NCBI GenBank assembly: GCA_020099315.1 | Contig: CP083650.1 | Coordinates: 3,906,001 to 3,970,000 of the forward strand | Reading direction: 5' to 3' | Length of the DNA stretch: 64,000 nt | Source: Citrobacter europaeus | GTDB taxonomy: Bacteria > Pseudomonadota > Gammaproteobacteria > Enterobacterales > Enterobacteriaceae | In this document: in pieces, positions 10,301-16,890 of the stretch | Position numbering within the stretch: position 1 is the stretch's first letter | Layout of the letters: every line of letters begins with the position of its first letter | The notes under the pieces: generated by a model | Database searches by the model: none | What the model was told of the DNA's origin: nothing | Seen by the model: only the letters and a program-made list of their open reading frames with translations | Program-made: the position numbers and the translations under genes

Positions 10301-10472
10301 CCAGCGTTTTTCCGTCAGGTAAAGAGACGCTTACCGCGCCGCTGGCGCCGGTCACAATTTCTTCACCGCTATATACCCTGTCGCCTTCATGAACCTGTCG
10401 TTGTGCGCCATTGGCATCAATAACGTAAACCTGTCCAATGATTGCTTTGATCACACCGAGTAATTTGCTCAC
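1383..10472 (-). CDS. giant LapA/BapA-type repeat adhesin with retention module, type I secreted
   Basis: A 3029-residue cell-surface adhesin. It starts with GTG at 10472, preceded by a GAGG ribosome-binding site. Residues 1-~60 form a retention module (MSKLLGVI..., GDRVYSGEEIVTG), and TAAG at residues 103-106 matches the LapG protease site. A glycine run follows at ~115. From ~165 to ~2895 there are about 25 Ig-like repeats of ~100 residues, each with a TDDxxN-type start, an ISGxVxGD core and an end like HDxxGN. The first ~10 alternate between two subtypes. The last ~130 residues are unique and should hold the type I secretion signal. I see no RTX GGxGxD repeats and no von Willebrand A domain, unlike Pseudomonas LapA. 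The divergent neighbours encode the exporter. Role in biofilm or host adhesion is inferred; the exact ligand is unknown. Confidence 0.88.
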   Translation of the reverse strand: MSKLLGVIKAIIGQVYVIDANGAQRQVHEGDRVYSGEEIVTGASGAVSVSLPDGKTLDIGRNSHWGEHGLQASHNPESSAQDIAAAQKAIAEGADPTQVLEATAAGNEAPITLEGGGGGHTLVQLELTGQVVDPTAGFNTQGLGSPGWDINLPIGGVTEGSANIFPPEVQITEFAGNDGFINKSEFHQTHLSGTSNQNHVTLTFTDSQKNTFTVTVPVNNGHWNIATDLAGLVPGNVTVVAIATDVTGRTAESFDHALIDITGPNISISVENVTPDNLINFEESRQPQTLIHGIVGGDARPGDLISLLVDGREYTGVVTDPGTGTLTYTIPVLTQGLLNDPNIHATLTSVDDAGNSTTVSTDHHVNNDLFAQNAVTIETVANDDVVNANEFRMPTVISGVASGDAKAGDPVTLTIQGKAFHGTVFDDHGQLRYEIVVPSATLKEGANDVQVTLVSHDAVGNEATAVTHRTVVLDTQAHNALSIDNVTDDNTLNRVELYMRNQVISGTVSGEDAKVGDPLQLEINGHQYHAQVISLGNNRLGYRVAVSSSDFANNSTPVDGNVEVKVTVTSHDAAGNLAIATDTHSVHIDNLATNQVNIGAVATDDVVNAIENRMTTLISGVAGGDAKAGDAVVVSVQGLKFAGTVVDDNGQMRYEVALPKGTLLEGKNDVVVTLVSHDAAGNEVTAIAHRTIMLDTQAHNSLTINDVDSDNTLNRSELYSRNQVISGSIGSNEDAKPGDPVQLEINGHQYRGEVIDLGNNTLGYRITVDTSDFANNSVPIDGNVEVKVTVTSHDAAGNLAIATDTHNVHIDNFATNQVSIDAVATDDVVNAIENRMVTLISGAAGGDARAGDVVTVSMRGQNYTGTVVNDNGQLRYEVALPKTALLEGKNEVAVTLVSHDAVGNEVTALAHRTITLDTQAHNTVRIHDVTVDNALNYQELTAAKQTITGFVGGEDAKVNDPVLLEINGHQYSGKVIDFGRGKLGYSIDVDSSAFADNSGHVLTNVKITAMVTSHDAAGNLAIATDSHKVHIDNYAENTLKIDAVATDNVVNASENRMPTIISIVAGGDAREGDAVKISVHGQDFNGTVVNDNGQLRYEVVLPHGTLHEGKNAVVATLLSHDALGNAVTSESHRIITVDTHAQNAISLDNIATDNVINFQELSAATQRITGIVDGEDAKVGDPIQLDVNGHQYASQVIDLGHGHLGYRIDVDSSAFANNSVHVLTDVDVHVTVTSHDAAGNLAIATDSHKIHIDNFAKNEVTTDVVASDDVVNAIENRMPTLISGIAKGLDAKAGDVVTVHVQGQNQDFSGTVVNEHGVLRYDVFVPTGVLQEGSNDVMVTLVSHDAAGNQAVAVEHRSVTLDTQAQSTVTIDSVTDDNNLNHLELDTPMQLISGKVGGDAQVGDAVIVEINHQTFNGKVIDLGGGHLGYQVPVDSTAFSDNKGNQDKNVTVSVTVISHDAVKNEVITTATHDVHIDNHAGARITVDTVAGDDKLNGAEAAKHLTEVMGTVGGGDVHVGDKVQVIVHGHTYETTVQRLPEHNNALGYKLDVLSRDLVKDPHIVARVVGEDNVHNFQKAEISHDLVVDLHAKAMLTIDPVTGDNMINGDESKQPFTYVTGKVAGDVHVNDVVYLTVNGHVLTGKVSDVGGGVLGYSIKVSTADLISDPHLTATVSTTDGAGNPATANAETTVIIDTRVDAQITIDAVTPDNTLNLAEQMHGYTIVSGTVSGEVHPGDPFTMTINGHNYSGVVEDRGNQQMGFHIPVATADLVADPHIDVTMDITDDALNHAQITAHHTVTLDAEAKASITIDPVTGDDVLNQIELGQTTTIVSGTVGGDAKINDVVHLNIGGHTVDATVVDLPNLGTLGYAIKVDTQWLQNDPHITATITTTDAAGNNATADAHSTVVIDDKIDAIVHIDPIFTGSGGGVINHDAALNPQTTVTGTVGGDVKIGDTVELTINHQIYYAQVEDHGGQRAFSTKVSTLDLLLDPNIHAEVTAKDDAGNIAHGHDDMPVVVDTVADAGITIDSAMSQGGQSLNPHGRPEFITVTGHVDPDAQSGDVVTVDVGGGQLQTNVITLPDGKLGYTFNVVSGAWHDDGNITVSITTHDDHGNTATAVEHKFIDLPWLGNIAVPANTPYGMHTPSTTGTGTTPPHQPTVHLTVDKVAGDDVLNHDEAQKGTTAIRGLVTGDVQSGDNVIVTINHVQYSGHVMTIPTMPGQLAYEVDVPTSELQAHPTFDVSVTAGIATDSVQKTITIDTDNPLQITMDKIAGDDVINAAEAQSGKTTISGTVSGEGIHDGSVVSLQVNGNTLTAVVHDDKHGHWAWSTKVSINDLHNDPDVVATVLATDAHGNQGSASASSHVVVDLSANAGVTIDKIADDNVLNAQESQQHKMTVTGSVSGDVHPGDKVTLTVNGNPYAATVDNNHHYSVDIYTQDLLADSAIVATVSGYDDHGNVQPASFTQGYSIDKTAGGSVTINTVGGDDIINADEVKGGSVEVSGTVDGDVHLGDKVAILIDGVTVHTRVIELPHMNGQLGYKAMVSTTGLQNDPTIHVSVQGQDSALNPMHAVNDKTVTIDTQLNAAIILDDVTTDDVLNDLETQQAKTIISGHVTGDVDVGDQVTVTVNGKDLVADVKDSSGQKVFSVEASTADLLHDQNITAHVIAHDDSGNHGKIDTSKAITIDRTAAGTMDIDNVTQDNVLNHQELTGATVRVTGHLGGDVDVWDSIKLNIGGQEFTGSVDTLSNGDRVYHVDVDSHVMEVNTTFSVEVKGHDAPGNPYSKTTSHSYSVDQQADATLIVDKVTGDNHISRAESQHTVTHITGSVSGDVHDGEHIKALVNGHQYDAILHQGNNGLTYDIEADTSAFRAGHNRVNVLVEAHDDHGNTTPYSQTLNVTMDDPTPVKGHTVDKGNHAAMQHALHNLFDDNALSLSYAPAATGHGQATAVLSADDKAKGVLEKVDLSDLARELHEGVDIAKYIQSGGDHHLIASPAKVAHGIDTALSGPASSEMHSPSYSLDHLIAKPDQNHTH
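6745..8737 (-). repeat. tandem ~663-bp two-domain repeats inside the adhesin gene
   Basis: Near-identical DNA (core GCCAGGTTACCCGC) recurs near 6745, 7408, 8071 and 8737, a spacing of 663-666 bp (221-222 codons). Each unit encodes two different Ig-like domains. Weaker copies extend on both sides. The pattern indicates expansion by duplication of domain pairs. Confidence 0.85.
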
Positions 10473-10804
10473 CGTAACCTCACTTAAATATCATCATTAT
10501 TTTTATAAACTCGCTAATATATTAACGAACAAATATCACATTAATTTAATGTAAACATTAATATCTCAATGTAGAAAAAAACACATTTTATTGAATGCAA
10601 TTACATGAGACTTGACTGGCAAATAAATATAATAAAAAATAACCAAAAATAAAACACGATGTGACAAAACATGTCGTCGAATAGCTGATAACAGCCATTA
10701 ATTAAGATAATTCATATTTGTTAATTAATATAACGCATTTGTAAAAATGGATGATAGCGACGACAACTGGATGTCATAACCGTGAGATATAAGGCATTCA
10801 TGTC
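10473..10804. promoter_or_regulatory. AT-rich divergent promoter region, adhesin / exporter
   Basis: This 332-bp non-coding stretch separates the adhesin (leftward) from the exporter genes (rightward). It is strikingly AT-rich compared with its flanks and has several TTAAT/ATTAA tracts, as expected for an H-NS-silenced, horizontally acquired promoter. I do not see a convincing operator and do not assign exact -10/-35 boxes. Both transcripts must start here or nearby. Confidence 0.6.
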
Positions 10805-12148
10805 ATGAAGAAGTTTTTAGTTTTTCTGCTTTCGTGCTTTTCAATAAATGTAGCAATTGCAGAAGACTTACAAAATACCGTTAAAGAAGCATTAGCGAAT
10901 CATCCAGAAGTTAATGCCGCAATAAATAGCCGTTATTCCTCAGAGCAAGAACTGCGGGCGGCACAAGGCGGCTATTTACCGTCCCTGAATCTGAACGCAG
11001 AAGCCGGGCGCAAAAATGTTGATGATGCGACTACCCGCGCGGCAGGTCGCAATAACGGTCTGACTCAATCGCCTAACGAAGCGACTCTCAGCCTTGAGCA
11101 AAATGTGTTCAACGGTTTTGCCACCAATAGCGAAGTGGCGCGGCAAAAAGCGACCGTTGACTCGCGCGCCTACGGCGTAATGAACACCAGCGAAAGTACC
11201 GCTTATGCCGTAATTCAGGCCTATTTCGATGTGCTGCAACGCGAAGAGTTTGTGCGCCTTGCAGAAGACGACCTGGCGAATCATGAGCGCATTTACGACC
11301 AGATAAAACTGCGTACCGATCAGGGCGTTGGTCGCTCCGGAGACTTTATGCAGGCCGAAGCGCGTCTGGCCCAGGCGCGTAACAATCTGCTGACCGAGCA
11401 GACCAATCTGGAAGACGCGAAAACCACCTTTGTCAGCGTAACGGGCATGGATCCGCAGGGCTTAAGCCAGCCAGAGAGCATTGACTCTCATCTGCCGACC
11501 TCGCTGGAAGAAGCCAAAAGCCGAATGGAGAAAAATAATCCATTACTGAAGTCCGCCAATGCGGATATCGAAGCTGCGCACCAGCAATATGAGGCCTCGA
11601 AATCAACTTTCTATCCACGCGTAGACGTAGAGCTTTCCCGCGGGATTAGCAACAACACCGATACCACCCGCGCACAAACCGAAGAATGGGAGGCGATGGT
11701 TAAACTGCATTACAACCTGTACCAGGGCGGCAGCGACAAAGCCAATATGAACTCCCGCGCTTATCTGCACAAGCAGGCTCAGGATGTGCGCAATAACACG
11801 CTTCGCCAGTTGAATCAGGAGCTGCGCCTGGCCTGGACAGCGCTGCAAAACGCACGCGCCCAGCTTCCTTCTGCAGAAGAATATGCCGACCGAAGCGTCA
11901 AAGTGCGCACGGCTTATCAGGATCAATTCAGTCTTGGCGAACGTACCCTGCTGGATTTACTCGATAGTGAAAATGAAGTGTTCTCCTCTAAACGTCGCCT
12001 TGTTGAATTACGTTATCTGGCAATGACCAGCGGCTATCGAATTAGCGAACGCACCGGTGAATTAATGAATATTCTAAAAATCACACCGCCGCCGTCAGGG
12101 CAACCGGTAGATTCTGCAGAAGAAAATAGTTTACCGGAACTTAATTAA
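10805..12148 (+). CDS. TolC-family outer membrane channel of the adhesin exporter
   Basis: A 447-residue outer membrane efflux protein. Residues 1-19 form a signal peptide (MKKFLVFLLSCFSINVAIA), followed by the duplicated helical repeats of the TolC family (LxxAQGGYLPSLNLNAEAG near the N-terminus and the mirrored LxxARAQLPSAEEY in the C-terminal half). It would form the outer membrane channel through which the adhesin passes, and in Lap-type systems holds the uncleaved adhesin at the surface. It corresponds in role to LapE of Pseudomonas and to the channel of the Salmonella BapBCD system. The gene lies 77 bp before the ABC exporter on the same strand, so an operon is likely. Confidence 0.9.
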   Translation: MKKFLVFLLSCFSINVAIAEDLQNTVKEALANHPEVNAAINSRYSSEQELRAAQGGYLPSLNLNAEAGRKNVDDATTRAAGRNNGLTQSPNEATLSLEQNVFNGFATNSEVARQKATVDSRAYGVMNTSESTAYAVIQAYFDVLQREEFVRLAEDDLANHERIYDQIKLRTDQGVGRSGDFMQAEARLAQARNNLLTEQTNLEDAKTTFVSVTGMDPQGLSQPESIDSHLPTSLEEAKSRMEKNNPLLKSANADIEAAHQQYEASKSTFYPRVDVELSRGISNNTDTTRAQTEEWEAMVKLHYNLYQGGSDKANMNSRAYLHKQAQDVRNNTLRQLNQELRLAWTALQNARAQLPSAEEYADRSVKVRTAYQDQFSLGERTLLDLLDSENEVFSSKRRLVELRYLAMTSGYRISERTGELMNILKITPPPSGQPVDSAEENSLPELN

Positions 12149-12225
12149 TAATTATTAATACCCATTAAATCTCTGACCTACATGCTTATTATAAGCCTGC
12201 TATTATTTAACCGTGTACGGTCAGA

Positions 12226-14430
12226 ATGGTTGCGAAAATGAGTGCACAAGCCGAATTATTAAATGACGTCCCCGAGAATTATGTTCCGCCAGGTTCTCAA
12301 TATCACGACCCACGTAGCCATAATGACGACCCGTTATTAGATAGCTTACTTATTCTGTGTTCTCTGCATGGTAAACCGGCGAGTCGTTCAACACTCAGCA
12401 GCGGTCTGCCATTAGAAAACGATCGGCTCACGCTGAATATATTTCCACGCGCGGCGGCAAGAGCCGGTTTAAAAGCGCGAGTCGTCAGGCGCACGCTCGA
12501 TAAAATTCCGGGAATGTCTTTGCCAGCAGTGTTGTTATTGAACGCTGGCGGAACCGGCGTATTGTTAGCATGGAACGATGACGGCAGCGCCCGCTTTATG
12601 CCCAGCGAAAGCGAAGGTGGAGAAATTTGCGTCGATTTAGCCACGCTTGAGCGCAACTATGCGGGTAAAGTCATTTTTGCGCATCCGCGTCATGAATTCG
12701 ATTTGCAGGCGGAAGCCTTCCTGCCACGCACTAAATCCTGGTTTAAAGACACGCTGAAGCTATCACGCTTTCTGTATATGGATGCGGTGCTGGCCAGCCT
12801 GCTGATCAACCTGATTGCGCTCGGCACGCCGCTTTTTACCATGAACGTCTATGACCGCGTCGTGCCAAACCAGGCAACGGTCACGTTATGGGTGTTGGCG
12901 GTGGGGATTTGTCTGGCCTTTATCTTTGATCTGATCCTGAAAATGCTACGCGGTATCTGTTTGGATCTTGCGGGTAAAAAAAGCGATCTCATCATCTCCT
13001 CGACCCTGTTTGAACGCATTATCGGCATGGAGATGAAAGAGCGCCCTGCGCGGGTGGGGAGCTTTGCGCAAAACATTCATGAATTCCAGTCGCTGCGTGA
13101 TTTCCTCTCATCGCTCACGCTGACGACGATTATCGATCTGCCCTTCACCCTGTTGCTGCTGATCGTTATCGGCATTATCGGCGGCGCCCTGGCATGGATC
13201 CCGATACTGACATTGCCGATTGCCTTGCTGTGTAGTTGGGCGCTGCAAAAACCGGTCAACGACGCGGTGGCAAAAACCATGAGCCTCGCCAGCGAACGTC
13301 AGGCATTGCTGATTGAAACCCTGGGCAGCCTGGATGCCATCAAAGTGAACAATGCCCAAAGTGAACGCCAGTTCCAGTGGGAACAGACGCTGGGCAGCCT
13401 GAGTCGTCTGGAACTGCGCGTCAAAACCTTGTCCAGCCTGGCAAGCAACCTCACCGGCTGGTTCCAGCAAATTTCGGGCGTGGTGATGATCATCGTCGGG
13501 GTATACATGATTATCGGCGGTAAGCTGAGTATGGGTGGTTTGATCGCCTGCTACATGCTCAATGGTCGCGCTCTGATGCCGCTGGGCCAGCTTACCGGCC
13601 TTATCGCCCGCTATCAGCAGGCGAAGCTCACCATCAAAAATACCGAGAAAATGATGTCGCTGGCGCAGGAGCGTCGCGCGGATGAAAATCCGCTCAAGCG
13701 GGAACAGTTACAGGGCAGCATTGAATTTCGCGATGTGGATTTCAGCTATCCGGAACAACAAACCCTGTCGCTGCACAAAATAAACCTGACCATTCAGCCC
13801 GGTGAGCGCATCGGCATTATCGGACGCAGCGGTTCCGGTAAAAGTTCACTGAGTAAACTTATCGTCAATTTGTACCAGCCGAGCGCCGGGAATCTGCTGA
13901 TCGACGGTATCGACTCTCGTCAGTTGGATGTGAACGATCTGCGCCACAGCATCGGCTACGTGCCGCAGGACATCCAGTTGTTCAACGGCACGCTGCGCGA
14001 CAACCTGCTGTGCGGGGCGCGCTATGTCGACGACGAAACCATGCTGCGAGCGGCAGAACTGGCAGGCGTCAACGATTTCGCCCGTCTGCATCCTGACGGC
14101 TATAACCTACAGGTCGGTGAGCGCGGCTCTCAGCTTTCCGGCGGTCAACGGCAGGCGGTGGCGCTCGCGCGCGCGCTGCTGTTGGATCCCCCTCTCCTGC
14201 TACTGGATGAACCCACCAGTTCGATGGACAACACCAGCGAAGAGAAGATCAAACACGCGCTGGCTCCCTGCATCGCGGGAAAAACGTTATTACTGGTCAC
14301 GCACCGCGCCTCCATGCTGTCGCTGGTTGACCGTCTGATTATTGTTGATAAAGGACGCATCATCGCAGACGGCCCGAAAGCGGTAGTGATGGATGCGTTG
14401 AAAAAGGGGCAGATTAATGCATCTCGCTGA
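12226..14430 (+). CDS. type I secretion ABC transporter (LapB/HlyB type)
   Basis: A 734-residue inner membrane exporter. Residues ~35-140 form a C39-peptidase-like domain in which the usual catalytic context is degenerate, as in substrate-docking domains of RTX and LapA exporters. About six membrane helices follow (~185-460). The C-terminal ATPase has Walker A GRSGSGKSS, signature LSGGQRQAVALARAL, Walker B LLLLDEPTS and the switch histidine in LVTHRASML. It would power export of the giant adhesin. Two ATGs (12226 and 12238) are possible starts and neither has a strong ribosome-binding site. Its last 14 bases overlap the next gene, suggesting coupled translation. Confidence 0.9.
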   Translation: MVAKMSAQAELLNDVPENYVPPGSQYHDPRSHNDDPLLDSLLILCSLHGKPASRSTLSSGLPLENDRLTLNIFPRAAARAGLKARVVRRTLDKIPGMSLPAVLLLNAGGTGVLLAWNDDGSARFMPSESEGGEICVDLATLERNYAGKVIFAHPRHEFDLQAEAFLPRTKSWFKDTLKLSRFLYMDAVLASLLINLIALGTPLFTMNVYDRVVPNQATVTLWVLAVGICLAFIFDLILKMLRGICLDLAGKKSDLIISSTLFERIIGMEMKERPARVGSFAQNIHEFQSLRDFLSSLTLTTIIDLPFTLLLLIVIGIIGGALAWIPILTLPIALLCSWALQKPVNDAVAKTMSLASERQALLIETLGSLDAIKVNNAQSERQFQWEQTLGSLSRLELRVKTLSSLASNLTGWFQQISGVVMIIVGVYMIIGGKLSMGGLIACYMLNGRALMPLGQLTGLIARYQQAKLTIKNTEKMMSLAQERRADENPLKREQLQGSIEFRDVDFSYPEQQTLSLHKINLTIQPGERIGIIGRSGSGKSSLSKLIVNLYQPSAGNLLIDGIDSRQLDVNDLRHSIGYVPQDIQLFNGTLRDNLLCGARYVDDETMLRAAELAGVNDFARLHPDGYNLQVGERGSQLSGGQRQAVALARALLLDPPLLLLDEPTSSMDNTSEEKIKHALAPCIAGKTLLLVTHRASMLSLVDRLIIVDKGRIIADGPKAVVMDALKKGQINASR

Positions 14431-15790
14431 TTTCCTGGCTCGAGCCCGCCGCTACTTACAGCATTACTTTCGCGGCCGTGATGAAAATCAAACCGACAGT
14501 ATTAATGAGGTCAGCCAGGCCATTATTGATGACGCCCCGAGAGTAATACGACTGACGCTGTGGACGATCCTCGCGCTGGTGGTTTTGTCTTTCGTGTGGG
14601 CCGGCTTTGCAAAAATTGATGAAGTTACGCGCGGCGAAGGTAAGGCAATCCCTTCATCTAAGCTGCAAAAAATACAGAACCTGGAAGGGGGGATTGTCAC
14701 CGAGCTGTATGTGCATGAAGGGCAAATCGTTAACGCCGGAACCCCATTACTGCACCTCGATGACACGCGTTTCGCCTCCAACGTTGGCGAAACTGAAGCC
14801 GATAAGCTCGGTCTGCGCGCCAAGGTAGAACGCCTGACGGCGGAAGTTGAGAACCGCGACTTTATTATTTCCCCAGAGATAGCCAGCCAGGCGCCGGATG
14901 TCGCCCGGGGAGAAACAGAGCTGTACAACAGCCGCCGGGAGCAGTTTCACAACGAAATATCCGGGCTCGAAGAACAGTTGGTGCAGAAAAAACAGGAGTT
15001 GCGCGACTTTGAATCGAAGGAGGATCAGTTTAAGCACAGCCTTGGGTTAATCCGTCAGGAAATCAAAATGTCCGAACCGCTGCTCGCCTCAGGCGCCATT
15101 TCAAAAGTCGAACTGCTGCGCCTGCATCGTACCGAAGTAGAAACCGCCGGGCAGCTCAATTCTATTAGCCTGTCGCTGCCCAAGGCCGCATCAGAAATTA
15201 AAGAGATTGAGAATAAAATCGGTGAAAGCCGTGGCCGTTTCCAGAGCGATGCGCTGGCCCAGCTCAACGAGGCGCGTACCAATCTGAGCAAGACTCAGGC
15301 CAGCGTAAAAGCGTTAGAAGACCGGGTGAATCGGACCATGGTCACCTCACCGGTGCGCGGTATCGTTCAGCAGGTGATGGTGAACACTATCGGTGGCGTC
15401 ATTCAGCCGGGCAGCGACCTGGTGGAAATCGTACCGCTGGATGACAAGCTGTTAATCGAAGCCAAAATACAACCGCGCGATATCGCCTTCCTCCATCCAG
15501 GCCAGCATGCGATGGTGAAATTTACCGCTTACGATTACACCATCTATGGCGGTCTGCAAGGCGAAGTGGTGCAGATAAGCCCAGACACCGTGACCGACAA
15601 GCAGGGGCGAAGCTTTTATGTTGTGCGCCTGCAAACGGACAAAAACTACCTGGGAACAAAAGAGCATCCGATGCTTATCATTCCCGGCATGGTGGCGAGC
15701 GTCGATATTCTCACCGGTAAGAAAACGATTCTGAGCTATTTGTTAAAACCGATTATTCGCGCACGCGCGGAGGCACTCAGAGAACGTTGA
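14417..15790 (+). CDS. HlyD-family membrane fusion protein of type I secretion
   Basis: A 457-residue periplasmic adaptor. A short cytosolic N-terminus precedes one membrane helix (~45-65, LTLWTILALVVLSFVWAGFA). Next come a biotinyl/lipoyl-like half with LEGGIVTELYVHEGQIV, a long coiled-coil hairpin (~105-290), and the second lipoyl half plus beta-barrel (VTSPVRGIVQQ, IEAKIQPRDIAFLHPGQ). It links the ABC exporter to the outer membrane channel. An AAGGGG ribosome-binding site lies before the ATG inside the end of the ABC gene. It is the last gene of the exporter operon, ending at a hairpin shared with the convergent gene. Confidence 0.92.
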   Translation: MHLADFLARARRYLQHYFRGRDENQTDSINEVSQAIIDDAPRVIRLTLWTILALVVLSFVWAGFAKIDEVTRGEGKAIPSSKLQKIQNLEGGIVTELYVHEGQIVNAGTPLLHLDDTRFASNVGETEADKLGLRAKVERLTAEVENRDFIISPEIASQAPDVARGETELYNSRREQFHNEISGLEEQLVQKKQELRDFESKEDQFKHSLGLIRQEIKMSEPLLASGAISKVELLRLHRTEVETAGQLNSISLSLPKAASEIKEIENKIGESRGRFQSDALAQLNEARTNLSKTQASVKALEDRVNRTMVTSPVRGIVQQVMVNTIGGVIQPGSDLVEIVPLDDKLLIEAKIQPRDIAFLHPGQHAMVKFTAYDYTIYGGLQGEVVQISPDTVTDKQGRSFYVVRLQTDKNYLGTKEHPMLIIPGMVASVDILTGKKTILSYLLKPIIRARAEALRER

Positions 15791-15795
15791 TCGGT

Positions 15796-15827
15796 TGTGC
15801 TCCCTTTCATTATTGTCAGGGAGCGCA
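15796..15827. terminator. convergent-gene hairpin
   Basis: TGTGCTCCCT (15796-15805) pairs with AGGGAGCGCA (15818-15827), one G-U pair, 12-base loop. It lies in the 41-bp gap between the exporter operon and the convergent regulator. There is no long T-run, so efficiency is uncertain. Confidence 0.6.
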
Positions 15828-15831
15828 GAAA

Positions 15832-16437
15832 TTATAACGGCATGCAAAAGGAAAGTTTTCCGCGATTCAGGGTGATTTTCCCGTCATTAACCAGCTCCTG
15901 TAACACCTTATGGATGGCGCTGCGTGAGATATGATTGCGGGTCAAAATAAAGGTATACACGGACGTTTTCTCTCGGACATCGGGCTGCATTGCCCAGATA
16001 TATTTCACGTGTTCAATAATCTGCTCGCGAATAGTGCGGTGCGATTGCAACGCCTCGCGCTGGAAATAACGTTGAAGATGGTGCGTTAAGATATCAAACG
16101 CCTGCTTCCATAAGTTTTTAGCGGTAAACAGAAGATCGGCGTTTTGTACGCTCATCGCCCACATCTCGCAATCGGTGTCACAACGTAAATAGTGTCCGGC
16201 CACTTCCGTACGCATTTGTGGCAGACCGAGAATAGCCGGTGCAGAAATACTCACCGTGACTAAATCATTTTCCACGCGATAAACAGAGACAGTCCCTTTC
16301 TCCAGAAACAAGATATTGCCATCAATCTTCAAATCAATACGCTGACGTTTTTTACGTAACGACAGCCAGGCATTATCTGACTTCTTCATTTCATCGCCAA
16401 CGAGCACTACAGCATTTTCAATTTCTTTCTGGAACAT
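15832..16437 (-). CDS. IprA/CRP-like winged-helix transcriptional regulator
   Basis: A 201-residue cytosolic regulator. The N-terminal half is a cNMP-binding-like jelly roll (LEKGTVSVYRVENDLVTVSISAPAILG), without the phosphate-binding cassette of true CRP. The C-terminal half is a winged helix (LTRNHISRSAIHKVLQELVNDGKI). It resembles the IprA (YaiV) family of enterics, but as a locus-specific paralogue. Transcribed toward the exporter operon, it is a candidate regulator of the adhesin genes. Its ligand, if any, is unknown. Confidence 0.75.
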   Translation of the reverse strand: MFQKEIENAVVLVGDEMKKSDNAWLSLRKKRQRIDLKIDGNILFLEKGTVSVYRVENDLVTVSISAPAILGLPQMRTEVAGHYLRCDTDCEMWAMSVQNADLLFTAKNLWKQAFDILTHHLQRYFQREALQSHRTIREQIIEHVKYIWAMQPDVREKTSVYTFILTRNHISRSAIHKVLQELVNDGKITLNRGKLSFCMPL

Positions 16438-16494
16438 AGGACTCTCTACCGCAAATTAAGGCTTTGTCAAATGAGGATAAATTTACTTAGCACG

Positions 16495-16607
16495 AAAAAT
16501 AAATGTCAGCCTGCAAACAAGCTGACATTTATTCCCTTCTACATCTACCACCAACATTCCCTGGTGCCGTTGACGCGTTCAGGCTTCTGCTCTTTTCGCG
16601 TGGTGGT
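16495..16607 (-). ncRNA. candidate small RNA between two regulators
   Basis: On the minus strand, a TATACT box (16615-16620) is 17 bp from a weak TTAATT box (16638-16643), predicting a start near 16607. About 100 bases downstream is a perfect 13-bp inverted repeat AATAAATGTCAGC/GCTGACATTTATT (16498-16510, 16521-16533), followed leftward by a U-rich run (ATTTATTTTT), as in an intrinsic terminator. The interior can pair ACCACC with GGTGGT. No open reading frame explains it. It matches no small RNA I can name; the repeat could instead be an operator or the end of a lost gene. Confidence 0.4.
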
Positions 16608-16890
16608 GCCAGGCAGTATAGGGCGCTGTCCATAAAGAATTAATGGCAATCATCTTTGTCGATATTTTTTCATCTTTCTGTTCTTTGCAATGTAACCAAA
16701 AAGATACAATCAATTGATTTATATATGGTTTATTTTCATTAAAAAGTTATCATTGTTGTTATATTATGATACTAAATTGAAACATTTAGCGGTTCTCGCT
16801 GTAGAGTCGGGTCCATACTGGTGGTCTTTATGGGCAAAGTGGTATCATGACTCACCAACCGCCTGGCGCATCAGCAAGAGTAGAGACCTT

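Noticed and set aside
1383..10472. Possibility that the tandem repeats are a CRISPR array
   Set aside because: Repeats are ~330/663 bp, in frame, and code for Ig-like domains.
16714..16890. N-terminal extension of the ToxR-like regulator
   Set aside because: AT-rich, unlike the winged-helix family start; ATG 16891 fits the domain.
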